NCBI RefSeq assembly: GCF_001187435.1
Contig: NZ_LFXA01000009.1
Span: forward strand, 186,001 to 250,000
Direction: 5' to 3'
DNA length: 64,000 nucleotides
Source: Streptomyces caatingaensis
GTDB taxonomy: Bacteria > Actinomycetota > Actinomycetes > Streptomycetales > Streptomycetaceae
Shown: positions 35,821 through 44,666 of the stretch, piece by piece
How positions within the stretch are numbered: position 1 is the first letter of the stretch
How the letters are laid out: every line of letters begins with the position of its first letter
Position numbers and translations under genes: made by a program
Notes under the pieces: generated by a model
What the model saw: only the letters and a program-made list of their open reading frames with translations
Told to the model about the DNA's origin: nothing
Databases searched by the model: none

Positions 35821-37431
35821 ATGACCGACTCCAAGGACGCCGCACCGGCCGGCGGAAACCCGGTGGCGGCGGCGACGGACACCCGCACGGCGGCGGACGT
35901 CGTCACCCCCGCCCTCGTCGCCCGCCTCACCCGGGGCGTGACCGGATCCGGCGAGACCGCCGGCCACACCCCCTTCACCGGCGAGGTCCTCGCCCGTCTC
36001 CCCGAGTCCTCCGCCGAGGACGTCGGGGCGGCCTTCGCCCGGGCGCGCGAGGCGGGACGGCGCTGGGCGCGCGTGCCCGCACGGGAGCGCGCCCGGGTGC
36101 TGCTGCGCTTCCACGACCTGCTGCTCGACCGCCAGTCCGAGGTGCTGGACCTGATCCAGCTGGAGACCGGCAAGGCCCGGCTGCACGCCCACGAGGAGGT
36201 GCAGGCGGTCGCCGTCGTGGCCCGCTTCCTCGGCCGCTCCGCCCCGCGGCTGCTGCGCCCGAGGGCGCACACCGGGGTGCTCCCCGTCCTGACGAAGGTC
36301 ACCGAACTCCGCGTCCCGCACGGCGTGGTGGGGCACATCGCCCCCTGGAACTACCCGCTGGAGCTGTCCGCCGGTGACGCCCTCCCGGCGTTCGCCGCCG
36401 GCAACGCCGTCGTGATGAAGCCCGACACCGAGACCGCGCTCACCGCCCTGTGGGCCCGCGAGCTGCTCGTCGGGGCGGGCCTCCCCGAGGACGTCTGGCA
36501 GGTCGTCCTCGGCGAGGGGCCCGTCGTCGGACCGGAGGTCGTCGCCCGCGCCGACTACGTCACCTTCACCGGCTCCACCCGCACCGGCCGCGAGGTCGCC
36601 CGCGCCGCCGCCGGCCGGCTCGTCGGCTCCTCGCTCGAACTCGGCGGCAAGAACGCCATGCTGGTCCTCCACGATGCCGATCTCGACAAGGCCGCCGCCG
36701 GGGCCGTCCGCGCCTGCTTCTCCTCCGCCGGCCAGCTGTGCATCTCCATCGAGCGGCTCTACGTCCACGCGTCCGTCGCCGACCGCTTCCTCGAACGCTT
36801 CGCGGCCCGCACCCGCGCGATACGGCTCGGCCGCTCCCTCTCCTACGGCGCGGACATGGGATCGCTCGCCTCCGCGCGGCAGTTGGAGACCGTCGTCCGG
36901 CACGTCGGAGAAGCCGTGGCCAAGGGCGCCACCGTCGTGGCGGGCGGCCGGGCGCGGCCGGACGTCGGCCCGTTCTTCCACGAACCGACGATCCTGGAAG
37001 GCGTCGAGCCGCCCATGGCGGTCTGCACGGAGGAGACCTTCGGGCCCGTCGTCTCCGTCTACCGCTTCGACGACGAGGCCGAGGCCGTCGAACGCGCCAA
37101 CGCCACGCCCTACGGCCTCAACGCGAGCGTCTGGACCCGCGACGGCCGGCGCGGCCGAGCCCTCGCCGCGGCGCTGCGGGCGGGGACGGTCAACGTCAAC
37201 GAGGGGTACGCGGCGGCGTACGGGAGCGCGCACGCGCCGATGGGGGGCGTGGGGGACTCGGGGCTCGGGCGCCGGCACGGTGCCGAGGGCCTGCTCAAGT
37301 ACACCGAGGCCCGGACGGTCGCACAGCAGCGGCTGGTGCCGCTGGGGCCGTCCTTCGGCCTGGACGACGCGGCGTACGCGCGTGTCATGACCGCCGGGCT
37401 GCGCGCCCTCAAGTCCCTGCGCGTGCGCTGA
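35821..37431 (+). CDS. NAD(P)-dependent aldehyde dehydrogenase (succinate-semialdehyde type)
   Basis: 536 residues. VVGHIAPWNYPLE (NAD region), VTFTGSTRTGREV, general base Glu in SLELGGKNAMLV and nucleophile Cys in FSSAGQLCIS are all present. Most like succinate-semialdehyde dehydrogenases, but the substrate is not certain. The N-terminus is about 30 residues longer than usual. ATG 35821 comes 7 bases after TACGCT (35808-35813) with no Shine-Dalgarno, so probably leaderless. The GMC oxidoreductase follows 32 bases later and may form the aldehyde it oxidises (inference). Confidence 0.9.
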   Translation: MTDSKDAAPAGGNPVAAATDTRTAADVVTPALVARLTRGVTGSGETAGHTPFTGEVLARLPESSAEDVGAAFARAREAGRRWARVPARERARVLLRFHDLLLDRQSEVLDLIQLETGKARLHAHEEVQAVAVVARFLGRSAPRLLRPRAHTGVLPVLTKVTELRVPHGVVGHIAPWNYPLELSAGDALPAFAAGNAVVMKPDTETALTALWARELLVGAGLPEDVWQVVLGEGPVVGPEVVARADYVTFTGSTRTGREVARAAAGRLVGSSLELGGKNAMLVLHDADLDKAAAGAVRACFSSAGQLCISIERLYVHASVADRFLERFAARTRAIRLGRSLSYGADMGSLASARQLETVVRHVGEAVAKGATVVAGGRARPDVGPFFHEPTILEGVEPPMAVCTEETFGPVVSVYRFDDEAEAVERANATPYGLNASVWTRDGRRGRALAAALRAGTVNVNEGYAAAYGSAHAPMGGVGDSGLGRRHGAEGLLKYTEARTVAQQRLVPLGPSFGLDDAAYARVMTAGLRALKSLRVR

Positions 37432-37463
37432 GCCTGTCCGTCCACCCGCACACGGAGGCACCT

Positions 37464-39248
37464 GTGGCAGCAGAGTTCGACTACGACGTCCTCGTCATAG
37501 GCTCCGGCTTCGGCGGCGCCGTGGCCGCCCTCCGGCTCACCGAGAAGGGCTACCGCGTCGGCGTCCTGGAAGCCGGCCGCCGCTTCACCCGCGACACCCT
37601 CCCGAGAACCTCCTGGGACCTGCGCAACTACCTCTGGGCGCCGGCCCTGGGCCTCTACGGGATCCAGCGCATCCACCTCCTCGGCCACGTCATGGTGCTG
37701 GCGGGGGCCGGGGTCGGCGGCGGTTCGCTCAACTACGCCAACACCCTCTACGAACCACCGCGTTCGTACTTCGAGGACCCGCAGTGGGCGGACATCACCG
37801 ACTGGCGCGCGGAACTGGAGCCGTACTACGGGCAGGCCCGGCGCATGCTCGGCGTGCGCCTCAACCCGACGACGACGCCGGCGGACCTCCACCTGAAGGC
37901 GGCGGCCGACCGCATGGGCTACGGGCACACCTACCATCCGGCCCCCGTCGGCGTCTTCTTCGGCGACGGCCGGGACGCGGCCGGGGACGGGGCCGGGGAC
38001 GGTCCGCGCGCGGCCCCCGGCACGGAGGTGCCCGACCCGTACTTCGGCGGCGCCGGCCCGTCCCGCACCGCCTGCACCGAGTGCGGCGAGTGCATGACCG
38101 GCTGCCGGCACGGCGCGAAGAACACCCTCAACGAGAACTACCTGTACCTCGCCGAACGGGCCGGCGCGGTGATCCACCCGCTCACCAAGGCCGTCGCCGT
38201 GACCGAACTCCCCGGCGGGGGCTGCCGGGTGGTCACCGTCCCCACCGACCGGCCCCGCGCCCGCCCCCGCCCGCTGCGGGCGCGGCACGTCGTCCTCGCC
38301 GCCGGCACGTACGGCACGCAGACGCTGCTGCACACGATGAGGGACCGGGGCCTGCTGCCCCGGATCTCCGGCCGCCTCGGCCACCTCACCCGCACCAACT
38401 CCGAGGCGCTGGTGGGGGCCCAGACCGACGGGCGCCGCTACCGCAGGGCGCACGGCGCCGCCCCGGACTTCACCCGCGGCGTGGCGATCACGTCCTCCGT
38501 CCACCCCAACGCGGACACCCACATCGAGCCCGTGCGCTACGGCAAGGGCTCCAACGCGATGGGGCTGCTGACGATCCCGCCGGTCCCGTTCGGCACCCGG
38601 GCGCCGCGTGCGCTCGCCTTCGCGGCGGCGTGCGCCCGCCATCCGGTGGTGCTGCTGCGGTCGTTGTCCAAGCGCCGCTGGTCCGAGCGGACGATCATCG
38701 GGCTGGTGATGCAGTCCGTCGACAACTCCCTGACGACGTACCGCCGCAGGAGGGGGCCGGGCAAGGGGCTGCTCACCGCCCGGCAGGGGCACGGGGCGCC
38801 CAATCCGGTGCAGCTGCGCGAGGCGTCGGAGGCCGCGGCCCGGCTCGCCGAGGAGATCAACGGCTTTCCGGGCAGCAACGTGGGCGAGTTGACGGGCAAC
38901 CCCCTCACCGCGCACTTCCTCGGCGGATGCCCGATCGGCTCCGGCCCGGACCGCGGGGTCATCGATCCGTACCACCGCCTCTACGGCCATCCGTCCCTCT
39001 CCGTCGTCGACGGCTCCGCCGTCACCGCGAACCTCGGCGTCAACCCGTCCCTGACGATCACGGCGCAGGCCGAGCGCGCGATGTCCTTCTGGCCCAACAA
39101 GGGCGAACCGGACCCGCGTCCGGCCCAGGGGAGCCCCTACGTCCGCACGGCGCCCGTGGCGCCGCGCCGGCCGGCCGTGCCGCACGGTGCGTTCGGGGAG
39201 CTGCGGTTGCCGCTCCTGCCGGTGCCGCCGGTGCCGCCGGCGTCCTGA
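37464..39248 (+). CDS. GMC-type FAD oxidoreductase with a 4Cys cluster motif
   Basis: 594 residues, cholesterol-oxidase-like. FAD-binding VLVIGSGFGGAVAALRL at the N-terminus, GVGGGSLNYANTLYEPP (FAD contacts), and the C-terminal LTAHFLGGCPIG and DGSAVTANLGVNPSLTITAQAERAM are canonical. Cys 204, 207, 210 and 214 form C-x2-C-x2-C-x3-C, the spacing of a [4Fe-4S] ferredoxin site. No signal peptide, so cytoplasmic. It likely oxidises a sterol, alcohol or lipid and is transcribed with the upstream aldehyde dehydrogenase. GTG 37464 has GGAGG six bases upstream. Confidence 0.87.
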   Translation: MAAEFDYDVLVIGSGFGGAVAALRLTEKGYRVGVLEAGRRFTRDTLPRTSWDLRNYLWAPALGLYGIQRIHLLGHVMVLAGAGVGGGSLNYANTLYEPPRSYFEDPQWADITDWRAELEPYYGQARRMLGVRLNPTTTPADLHLKAAADRMGYGHTYHPAPVGVFFGDGRDAAGDGAGDGPRAAPGTEVPDPYFGGAGPSRTACTECGECMTGCRHGAKNTLNENYLYLAERAGAVIHPLTKAVAVTELPGGGCRVVTVPTDRPRARPRPLRARHVVLAAGTYGTQTLLHTMRDRGLLPRISGRLGHLTRTNSEALVGAQTDGRRYRRAHGAAPDFTRGVAITSSVHPNADTHIEPVRYGKGSNAMGLLTIPPVPFGTRAPRALAFAAACARHPVVLLRSLSKRRWSERTIIGLVMQSVDNSLTTYRRRRGPGKGLLTARQGHGAPNPVQLREASEAAARLAEEINGFPGSNVGELTGNPLTAHFLGGCPIGSGPDRGVIDPYHRLYGHPSLSVVDGSAVTANLGVNPSLTITAQAERAMSFWPNKGEPDPRPAQGSPYVRTAPVAPRRPAVPHGAFGELRLPLLPVPPVPPAS

Positions 39249-39284
39249 ACGCGGCGTCCTGAACGCCCGGGAGGGCGCACGGCG

Positions 39285-39335
39285 AAGGGCCCCGGACCGT
39301 CTACGCGGGGGCGTGCGGACGGCCGCGGGGCCCTT
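39285..39335 (+). terminator. Terminator after the GMC oxidoreductase gene
   Basis: AAGGGCCCCG (39285-39294) pairs perfectly with CGGGGCCCTT (39326-39335); CCGTC and GACGG inside extend the stem. It starts 37 bases after the stop. Confidence 0.75.
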
Positions 39336-39739
39336 GACTGCCGGCACCGGGATCAGGGCGGTCCGGTGCCGCGGAGCGGCGCCGGGGGGAGCGCCGCGGG
39401 TCAGGTGGTCCGACCAATGGCGGTACGGAGCCGGTGCGTTGGTGTCCTCTTCGCATCGTGGGGCATGACCCCCGCCGGGCGCAACCGCCCGCCGCGGACG
39501 CGGCCGGTCCCGGGCGTCCCCGGGACCGGCCGGCCCGACGGGCGGCCGGGCTGCTGTCCCCTGCCGGCCGGCCGCCCGCCACCGGAGCGAGGTCCCACGA
39601 CGCGCGCCTTCGGCGTCTCGCACTCCGGTGGCCCGCGGGGCAACGACTCCAACGAAGGCGGCCGAGAGGCGGTCACGCGCCGTACGGGTGACGGGGCGGG
39701 CGCCGGGTTCCCGCCCGCGTCCCCGCCCGCGGCGCGGGG
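39336..39739. other. Intergenic region without a supported gene
   Basis: About 400 bases. The open frames on both strands are low complexity with no start signals. GGGCGGG (39694-39700) and CCCGCCC (39710-39716) with a 9-nt loop form a terminator 24 bases beyond the minus-strand chorismate mutase stop. Nothing else recognised. Confidence 0.5.
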
Positions 39740-40027
39740 TCAGACGCGGCCCCGGCACAGGTCCAGCAGCGTCATCGCCAGCACCGTGCCGTTCTTGCCG
39801 AGCTGGTCGCTGTAGTGGGTGAGGATCTCCATCTCGCGGGAGAGGTTGACGCGGCGGCCGCCGGAGGCGATGCGGGCGCGCTGGATCTGTTCGGAGACGG
39901 CGATCCGTTCCTGGACGAGGCCGATGATGCGGCCGTCGAGGTCGTCGATGCGCTCGCGGGCGCCGGCGATCAGGCGGGCGGCCTCGTCGGTGCGGGCGCC
40001 GGTGTCGGTGGTGGTCGTCGTGGCCAT
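39740..40027 (-). CDS. Chorismate mutase, AroQ class
   Basis: 95 residues, single-domain AroQ fold: ERIDDLDGRIIGLVQERIAVSEQIQRAR (first long helix), GGRRVNLSREMEILTHY and the last helix AMTLLDLCRGRV. Conserved Arg of helix 1 and the Arg/Glu of SREMEIL are present; the substrate-contacting Lys of the E. coli enzyme appears replaced by Arg. It turns chorismate into prephenate for Phe and Tyr synthesis in the cytosol. ATG 40027 has GAGGAG about 11 bases upstream. The leader region at 40090-40218 suggests attenuation by Phe/Tyr supply. Divergent from guaA. Confidence 0.85.
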   Translation of the reverse strand: MATTTTTDTGARTDEAARLIAGARERIDDLDGRIIGLVQERIAVSEQIQRARIASGGRRVNLSREMEILTHYSDQLGKNGTVLAMTLLDLCRGRV

Positions 40028-40089
40028 GGTGGGTGTTCTCCTCGGGGCTGCCGGGCCCCGGTGCCGCCGCCCGCCCGGAGGGTGCACGC

Positions 40090-40127
40090 ACGAGCGCCCC
40101 GGGCCTTGGCCGGCCCGGGGCGCTCGT
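40090..40127 (-). terminator. Attenuator terminator before chorismate mutase
   Basis: ACGAGCGCCCCGGGCC and GGCCCGGGGCGCTCGT form a perfect 16-bp stem with a 6-nt loop, between the leader peptide stop (40141) and the structural gene (40027). It is the strongest hairpin in the leader. On the RNA, CGGGCCGG from its first arm and loop can instead pair with CCGGCCCG inside the leader ORF, giving an alternative fold. Confidence 0.8.
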
Positions 40128-40140
40128 GGAAGTCGCTGTT

Positions 40141-40218
40141 CTATCGCTGAGCAGCACGACCATGGCAGCCGGACGGGCCGGTGCCATAGGTAAAGACGAA
40201 GGTCGAGTGCTCGCGCAT
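40141..40218 (-). CDS. Phe/Tyr leader peptide of chorismate mutase
   Basis: 25 codons, [18 protein letters not shown] then HGRAAQR, ending TAG. Residues 7-11 are Phe-Val-Phe-Thr-Tyr, two Phe and one Tyr in five codons. The ORF uses TTT, TAT, CAT, GGT, CGT, GCT and CGA, codons very rare in this genome, which suggests that RNA pairing constrains the sequence. From the Thr10 codon, 40159-40191 folds into a bulged 13-bp hairpin (ACC(T)ATGGCACCGG with its complement). Stalling at Phe/Tyr codons would block that hairpin and free CCGGCCCG to pair with the terminator arm. ATG 40218 lies 7 bases after the -10, probably leaderless. Confidence 0.7.
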   Translation of the reverse strand: MREHSTFVFTYGTGPSGCHGRAAQR

Positions 40219-40225
40219 GGCGGAC

Positions 40226-40255
40226 AGTATGGCCCCGGAGCGGGCCCGGGGCCAA
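40226..40255 (-). promoter_or_regulatory. Promoter of the chorismate mutase leader transcript
   Basis: On the minus strand TTGGCC (40250-40255), 18-bp spacer, CATACT (40226-40231). The predicted start coincides with the leader ATG at 40218. Confidence 0.55.
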
Positions 40256-40298
40256 CCGCATTCGGATGGTGAGACAAAAGCGGCCACCCCCGTCCCGG

Positions 40299-40304
40299 TA
40301 GAAT
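40299..40304 (+). promoter_or_regulatory. -10 box of guaA
   Basis: TAGAAT, near-consensus for HrdB, 47 bases before GTG 40352. The -35 is unclear. It is 68 bases from the divergent leader promoter, so the two could share regulation. Confidence 0.5.
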
Positions 40305-40351
40305 CGACAAACAGAGACCCCCCACCCTCGATCGCCGGAAGGGCCGCTCCC

Positions 40352-41953
40352 GTGTCAGCAGCACCACCTCCCGCCGCCCACGACCACACCGCGGAACCGG
40401 TGCTCGTTGTCGACTTCGGCGCCCAGTACGCCCAGCTCATCGCCCGCCGTGTGCGCGAGGCGCGGGTCTACAGCGAGATCGTTCCCAGCACGACGCCCGT
40501 CGCCGAGATGCTCGCCAGGAACCCGAAGGCGATCATCCTGTCCGGCGGCCCCTCGTCCGTGTACGAGGAGGGCGCGCCGCTCCTCGACGACGCCCGCGCG
40601 CTGTTCACGGCCGGCGTCCCGGTCTTCGGCATGTGCTACGGCTTCCAGCTGATGGCCACGACCCTCGGCGGCACCGTCGACAACACCGGCGCCCGCGAGT
40701 ACGGCCGTACCGCGCTGTACGTCTCGAAGGCGTCCTCGACGCTCTTCGAGGGCACCCCGGCGGAGCAGTCGGTGTGGATGTCGCACGGCGACGCCTGCTC
40801 GGCCGCGCCGGAGGGCTTCGCCGTCACCGCCTCCACCGACCTGGTGCCGGTCGCCGCCTTCGAGAACGACGAGAAGCGGCTGTACGGCGTGCAGTACCAC
40901 CCCGAGGTGATGCACTCCACGCACGGCCAGCAGGTCCTGGAGCACTTCCTCTACCGCGGCGCGGGCATCGAGCCGACCTGGACCACGGGCAACGTGATCG
41001 AGGAGCAGGTCGCGGCCATCCGTGAGCAGGTGGGCTCGAAGCGGGCGATCTGCGGCCTGTCCGGCGGCGTGGACTCCGCGGTCGCCGCGGCGCTCGTCCA
41101 GAAGGCCATCGGTTCCCAGCTGACCTGCGTCTACGTCGACCACGGCCTGATGCGCAAGGGCGAGACCGAGCAGGTCGAGAAGGACTTCGTCGCCGCGACG
41201 GGCGTCCGGCTCAAGGTCGTCGACGCGCAGGAGCGCTTCCTGTCCGCCCTGGCCGGCGTGACCGAGCCGGAGGAGAAGCGGAAGATCATCGGCCGGGAGT
41301 TCATCCGGGTCTTCGAGCAGGCCCAGGCCGAGATCGTCGCCGAGGCGCCGGACGACCAGCCCGTCGAGTTCCTCGTCCAGGGCACCCTCTACCCGGACGT
41401 CGTGGAGTCCGGCGGCGGCACGGGCACGGCCAACATCAAGTCGCACCACAACGTGGGCGGGCTCCCGGAGGACCTGGAGTTCGAGCTCGTCGAGCCGCTG
41501 CGGCAGCTCTTCAAGGACGAGGTCCGCATGGTCGGTTCGGAGCTGGGCCTGCCGGACGAGATCGTCCAGCGCCAGCCCTTCCCGGGCCCGGGCCTGGGCA
41601 TCCGCATCGTCGGCGAGGTCACCCGCGAGCGCCTGGACCTGCTGCGCGAGGCCGACGCCATCGCCCGCGAGGAGCTCACCGCCGCCGGTCTGGACCGCGA
41701 GATCTGGCAGTGCCCGGTGGTCCTGCTCGCCGACGTCCGCTCGGTCGGCGTCCAGGGCGACGGCCGCACCTACGGCCACCCGATCGTGCTGCGCCCGGTC
41801 TCGTCCGAGGACGCGATGACGGCCGACTGGACGCGCATGCCCTACGAGGTGCTGGCCCGCATCTCCACCCGCATCACCAACGAGGTGCGGGACGTCAACC
41901 GCGTGGTGCTCGACGTGACGAGCAAGCCGCCGGGGACGATCGAGTGGGAGTGA
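40352..41953 (+). CDS. guaA: GMP synthase (glutamine-hydrolysing)
   Basis: 533 residues. Class I glutamine amidotransferase domain ([18 protein letters not shown]; nucleophile C95 in [16 protein letters not shown] with catalytic His/Glu), ATP pyrophosphatase domain with P-loop [13 protein letters not shown] at about 236, and C-terminal dimerisation domain ending [10 protein letters not shown]. It aminates XMP to GMP with glutamine and ATP. GTG 40352 is preceded by GGAAGGG; the frame upstream to 40217 is non-homologous. Followed by a very strong palindromic terminator. Confidence 0.96.
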   Translation: MSAAPPPAAHDHTAEPVLVVDFGAQYAQLIARRVREARVYSEIVPSTTPVAEMLARNPKAIILSGGPSSVYEEGAPLLDDARALFTAGVPVFGMCYGFQLMATTLGGTVDNTGAREYGRTALYVSKASSTLFEGTPAEQSVWMSHGDACSAAPEGFAVTASTDLVPVAAFENDEKRLYGVQYHPEVMHSTHGQQVLEHFLYRGAGIEPTWTTGNVIEEQVAAIREQVGSKRAICGLSGGVDSAVAAALVQKAIGSQLTCVYVDHGLMRKGETEQVEKDFVAATGVRLKVVDAQERFLSALAGVTEPEEKRKIIGREFIRVFEQAQAEIVAEAPDDQPVEFLVQGTLYPDVVESGGGTGTANIKSHHNVGGLPEDLEFELVEPLRQLFKDEVRMVGSELGLPDEIVQRQPFPGPGLGIRIVGEVTRERLDLLREADAIAREELTAAGLDREIWQCPVVLLADVRSVGVQGDGRTYGHPIVLRPVSSEDAMTADWTRMPYEVLARISTRITNEVRDVNRVVLDVTSKPPGTIEWE

Positions 41954-41962
41954 CGGCTCCCT

Positions 41963-42022
41963 GACGAACGACGGCCGGCCCCTCGTCCACAGCTGTGGAC
42001 GAGGGGCCGGCCGTCGTTCGTC
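41963..42022. terminator. 60-bp perfect palindrome after guaA
   Basis: Two 30-bp arms (41963-41992 and 41993-42022) are exactly complementary with no spacer. It starts 10 bases after the guaA stop and would form an exceptionally stable cruciform or RNA hairpin. Confidence 0.9.
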
Positions 42023-42033
42023 GTGGGGGCACG

Positions 42034-42059
42034 GCACCCCCGCCGACGGGCGGGGGTGC
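42034..42059. terminator. Second hairpin after guaA
   Basis: GCACCCCCGCC-GACG-GGCGGGGGTGC, perfect 11-bp stem, 11 bases after the 60-bp palindrome; a tandem terminator. Confidence 0.75.
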
Positions 42060-42165
42060 GCTCGTCCCGAGGGCCCCATAGCGGCGTATTTGTGCGCATT
42101 ACGATGGTCCGACGCCGGGGCGCGGTCGCCCCGGCGGTGTCACGTCCGGACCCGTAAGGAGCACG

Positions 42166-43188
42166 ATGCGCCGCCTCGCCCGCCCCCTCGGGGTGTCCGC
42201 CGCCCTGGCCCTGGCCGGACTGGCCGCCGCCGGCTGCGGCGGAGCCGCCGACGCCGAGGAGAAGAAGGAGCCGGCCCGTACGGCGTCCCCGTCCGCGTCC
42301 GCGAAGCCCACCCCCGTCGTCGGCGAGAGGCCCGCGCCCCCGGCCGCCCTGCTGCCGGGCGCCGCCCGCGTCGTCCGGCCGGAGATCGCCCCGGCGAACG
42401 GGGAGACGGTCGGCGTCGGGCAGCCGGTCGCGATCGTCTTCAAGCAGCAGAAGGTGGCGAAGGAGCTGCGGGCCGGCATCGAGGGCCGGCTGAAGGTGTC
42501 CACGTCCCCGAAGGTCCCGGGCGCCTGGCACTGGAACGAGACGAAGGGCGACACCCGCGTCCACTTCCGGCCCGAGAAGTTCTGGCCCGCGGGGACGAAG
42601 GTGACGCTGGACGCGCGGCTCGCCGGCGTGAAGCTCGGCCCCGGCGCCGCGGCCGACCGCGACCGCACCGTCTCCTTCACCGTCGGCGACTCCATGGTCA
42701 ACACCGTCGACCTGGAAGCCCACACGCTCACCGTCGTCCGCAACGGGAAGACGCTGCGCACGATCCCGGTCAGCGCCGGCGACGAGTCGAAGGGCTTTGG
42801 CACCCGGCAGGGCATCAAGACGATCCTCGCCAAGGAGGGCCGGGTCGTCATGGACTCGCGCTCCATAGGCATCCCGCGCAACCACCCCGACGGGTTCTAC
42901 GGCTCGTACGACTTCAGCATGCGCGAGACGGTCAGCGGCGAGTACGTGCACGCCGCGCCCGACAACGCCGAGTCCTTCGGCAAGGAGAACGTCAGCCACG
43001 GCTGCATCGGCATGTCCACCGCCGACGCCAAGTGGCTCTACGGGCTGAGCCGCAAGGGCGACGTCGTCGAGGTCAAGGGCGGGAGCAGGCCCAAGCCGAT
43101 GGACCGTTTCGGCAACGGCTACGGCGACTGGAACCTCTCCTGGCAGGAGTGGCTCGAGGGCAGCGCGCTGGGGCTGCGCACCGGCTGA
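42166..43188 (+). CDS. L,D-transpeptidase lipoprotein (YkuD)
   Basis: 340 residues. Lipobox LAGLAAAGC at about 18-26, a Ser/Pro linker, one or two Ig-like domains (about 65-165; VVRPEIAPANGETVGVGQPV), then the YkuD domain with catalytic SHGCIGMS, nucleophile C280. It forms 3-3 cross-links in peptidoglycan at the outer face of the membrane. Length and layout match mycobacterial LdtMt2-type enzymes. ATG 42166 has AAGGAG at six bases. TACGAT (42100-42105) is a likely -10. Confidence 0.93.
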   Translation: MRRLARPLGVSAALALAGLAAAGCGGAADAEEKKEPARTASPSASAKPTPVVGERPAPPAALLPGAARVVRPEIAPANGETVGVGQPVAIVFKQQKVAKELRAGIEGRLKVSTSPKVPGAWHWNETKGDTRVHFRPEKFWPAGTKVTLDARLAGVKLGPGAAADRDRTVSFTVGDSMVNTVDLEAHTLTVVRNGKTLRTIPVSAGDESKGFGTRQGIKTILAKEGRVVMDSRSIGIPRNHPDGFYGSYDFSMRETVSGEYVHAAPDNAESFGKENVSHGCIGMSTADAKWLYGLSRKGDVVEVKGGSRPKPMDRFGNGYGDWNLSWQEWLEGSALGLRTG

Positions 43189-43189
43189 G

Positions 43190-43405
43190 TCACCGCCCGG
43201 TCCGGCGCCGGCCGCCGCGCCGGCGCACCAGGTACGTGACGCTGGGGACGGCCCCGGCCAGGCACAGGCCGCCCACGAGGGCGGGCAGCAGGGCGTACGC
43301 CGGGAAGTGCCAGCGGCCCGCCGCCTCCAGCAGGTAGGCCAGGCCGCCGCCCAGCAGTACCAGGCCCACGATCAGCCGGCCGGGCTCGAAGTCATGCCGC
43401 CGCAC
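43190..43405 (-). CDS. Small membrane protein downstream of PspC gene
   Basis: 71 residues with two spans (about 10-28 and 34-58) and a very basic tail. GTG 43405 has GGAGGTGACCC upstream and overlaps the PspC gene end by 14 bp, so it is coupled to it. Unnamed family; likely works with the PspC/toast-rack protein in the membrane. Confidence 0.7.
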   Translation of the reverse strand: MRRHDFEPGRLIVGLVLLGGGLAYLLEAAGRWHFPAYALLPALVGGLCLAGAVPSVTYLVRRRGGRRRTGR

Positions 43406-44666
43406 GGGTCACCTCCACCTCGCCGATCCCGGCCTTGAGCCGCAGCTCCACCGTGCCGCGCGCGCTGTGGCCGGGGGCCGGGCCGAGGACCGCGTGCCGC
43501 GTCTGCCGGGGCTTCACGTCCACGTCACGGGGGTTCTCGTCCGGCAGCCGGATCGCCCCGACGCCGACCTCGGCGGTGATGTCCGCGGTGACGTCCGGGG
43601 GGAGGACGACCTCGATCCGTCCCGCGCCGGCCTCGGCGGCCGTGGCGAGGCGGACGGAGCCGGAGCGGGGCAGGCGGGTGAGGTCGAGCGTGCCGACGCC
43701 GCTGCCCACCTCGTAGCGCGGCCGCAGGTCGGCCGCGGCGGCCGGGCGCCAGGAGACCGTCCGCCAGTGGGCCGTGACCGAGTCGGGCAGGGCCGCCGCG
43801 CCCGTCAGCAGCAGGCCCGTGAGCACCGCCAGGGTGACCGTGCCGCCGCCGGTGCGCCCGAAGCGGGAGCTGAGCGCGATGCCCGCGCCGAAGACGGCGA
43901 GCGCGGCGCCGAGGCCGATCTCCAGCGTGGTGCCCAGCGGGTGGTCGTGCCGGGTGAGGGCGATGCCGGCCGCGCACGCGGCCACGGCGAGCAGGAACGT
44001 CCAGCCGCCGAGCCGCCGGCCCTCGCCCGCCGGGCGCCCGCGCTCCCGGGCCACCGCCTGCGCCGCCGCCGCGGGGGCGTGCGCGCCGTCGTCCGGGCCC
44101 CACAGGTAGCCGGCCTCGCGCGGGGCGGCGACCGGGGCGCGCCACCAGGACGGGGCGCCCGGCGGGGGCGGCGCCTGCGTCTCCGGCGGGGCGTCCATCG
44201 TCTTCTGCGCCGCCGGCGCCTCCGCCGGCGCGCCGTCCGCCCCGCGCCGCTGCCGCGACCAGTGGGCCGCACCGATCACGGCCAGGGTCAGCATCAGGGA
44301 GAACGCCATCGCGCCGCTGTTGTTGAGCATCGACAGGAACAGGCCGGAGCCGACCAGCGCGCACAGCACCGCCGTGAGCGCCGGGCCCTCCACGCGGCCC
44401 GACAGCATCCGGCGGCCCTCGTTCTCCTCCTCGCCCTCCAGCGGGACGAGCAGCCACGCGAAGCCGTAGACGATCAGTCCCAGGCCGCCCGTGACGGCCA
44501 GCACCCCGAGGACCACCCGGAAGATCACCGGGTCCAGGTCGCAGAAGCGGCCCAGGCCGCCGCAGACGCCGGAGATCATCCTGTGGTCGCGGCTGCGGCG
44601 CAGCGGCGTCCCGCCCCGCTCGGGAGGGGCGGGCCGCTCGGCGCGGGCCGGTGGGGCGTGAGTCAT
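43392..44666 (-). CDS. PspC-domain protein with LiaF-like toast-rack C-terminus
   Basis: 424 residues. The PspC domain (about 25-85) has RMISGVCGGLGRFCDLDPVIFRVV and a following span; further spans lie at about 95-135 and 225-285. The C-terminal 100 residues (VGTLDLTRLPRSGSVRLATA, IEVVLPPDVTADITAEVGVGAI, ELRLKAGIGEVEV) are beta-rich like LiaF toast-rack domains. Such proteins sense envelope stress and regulate LiaSR-like systems; a PspC-histidine kinase pair lies 2 kb away. ATG 44666. Confidence 0.83.
   Translation of the reverse strand: MTHAPPARAERPAPPERGGTPLRRSRDHRMISGVCGGLGRFCDLDPVIFRVVLGVLAVTGGLGLIVYGFAWLLVPLEGEEENEGRRMLSGRVEGPALTAVLCALVGSGLFLSMLNNSGAMAFSLMLTLAVIGAAHWSRQRRGADGAPAEAPAAQKTMDAPPETQAPPPPGAPSWWRAPVAAPREAGYLWGPDDGAHAPAAAAQAVARERGRPAGEGRRLGGWTFLLAVAACAAGIALTRHDHPLGTTLEIGLGAALAVFGAGIALSSRFGRTGGGTVTLAVLTGLLLTGAAALPDSVTAHWRTVSWRPAAAADLRPRYEVGSGVGTLDLTRLPRSGSVRLATAAEAGAGRIEVVLPPDVTADITAEVGVGAIRLPDENPRDVDVKPRQTRHAVLGPAPGHSARGTVELRLKAGIGEVEVTRAAA

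Noticed and set aside
39366-39815. 149-codon open frame on the plus strand
   Set aside because: Low-complexity Arg/Pro/Gly product, no ribosome site, and it runs into the opposite-strand chorismate mutase gene and across its terminator.
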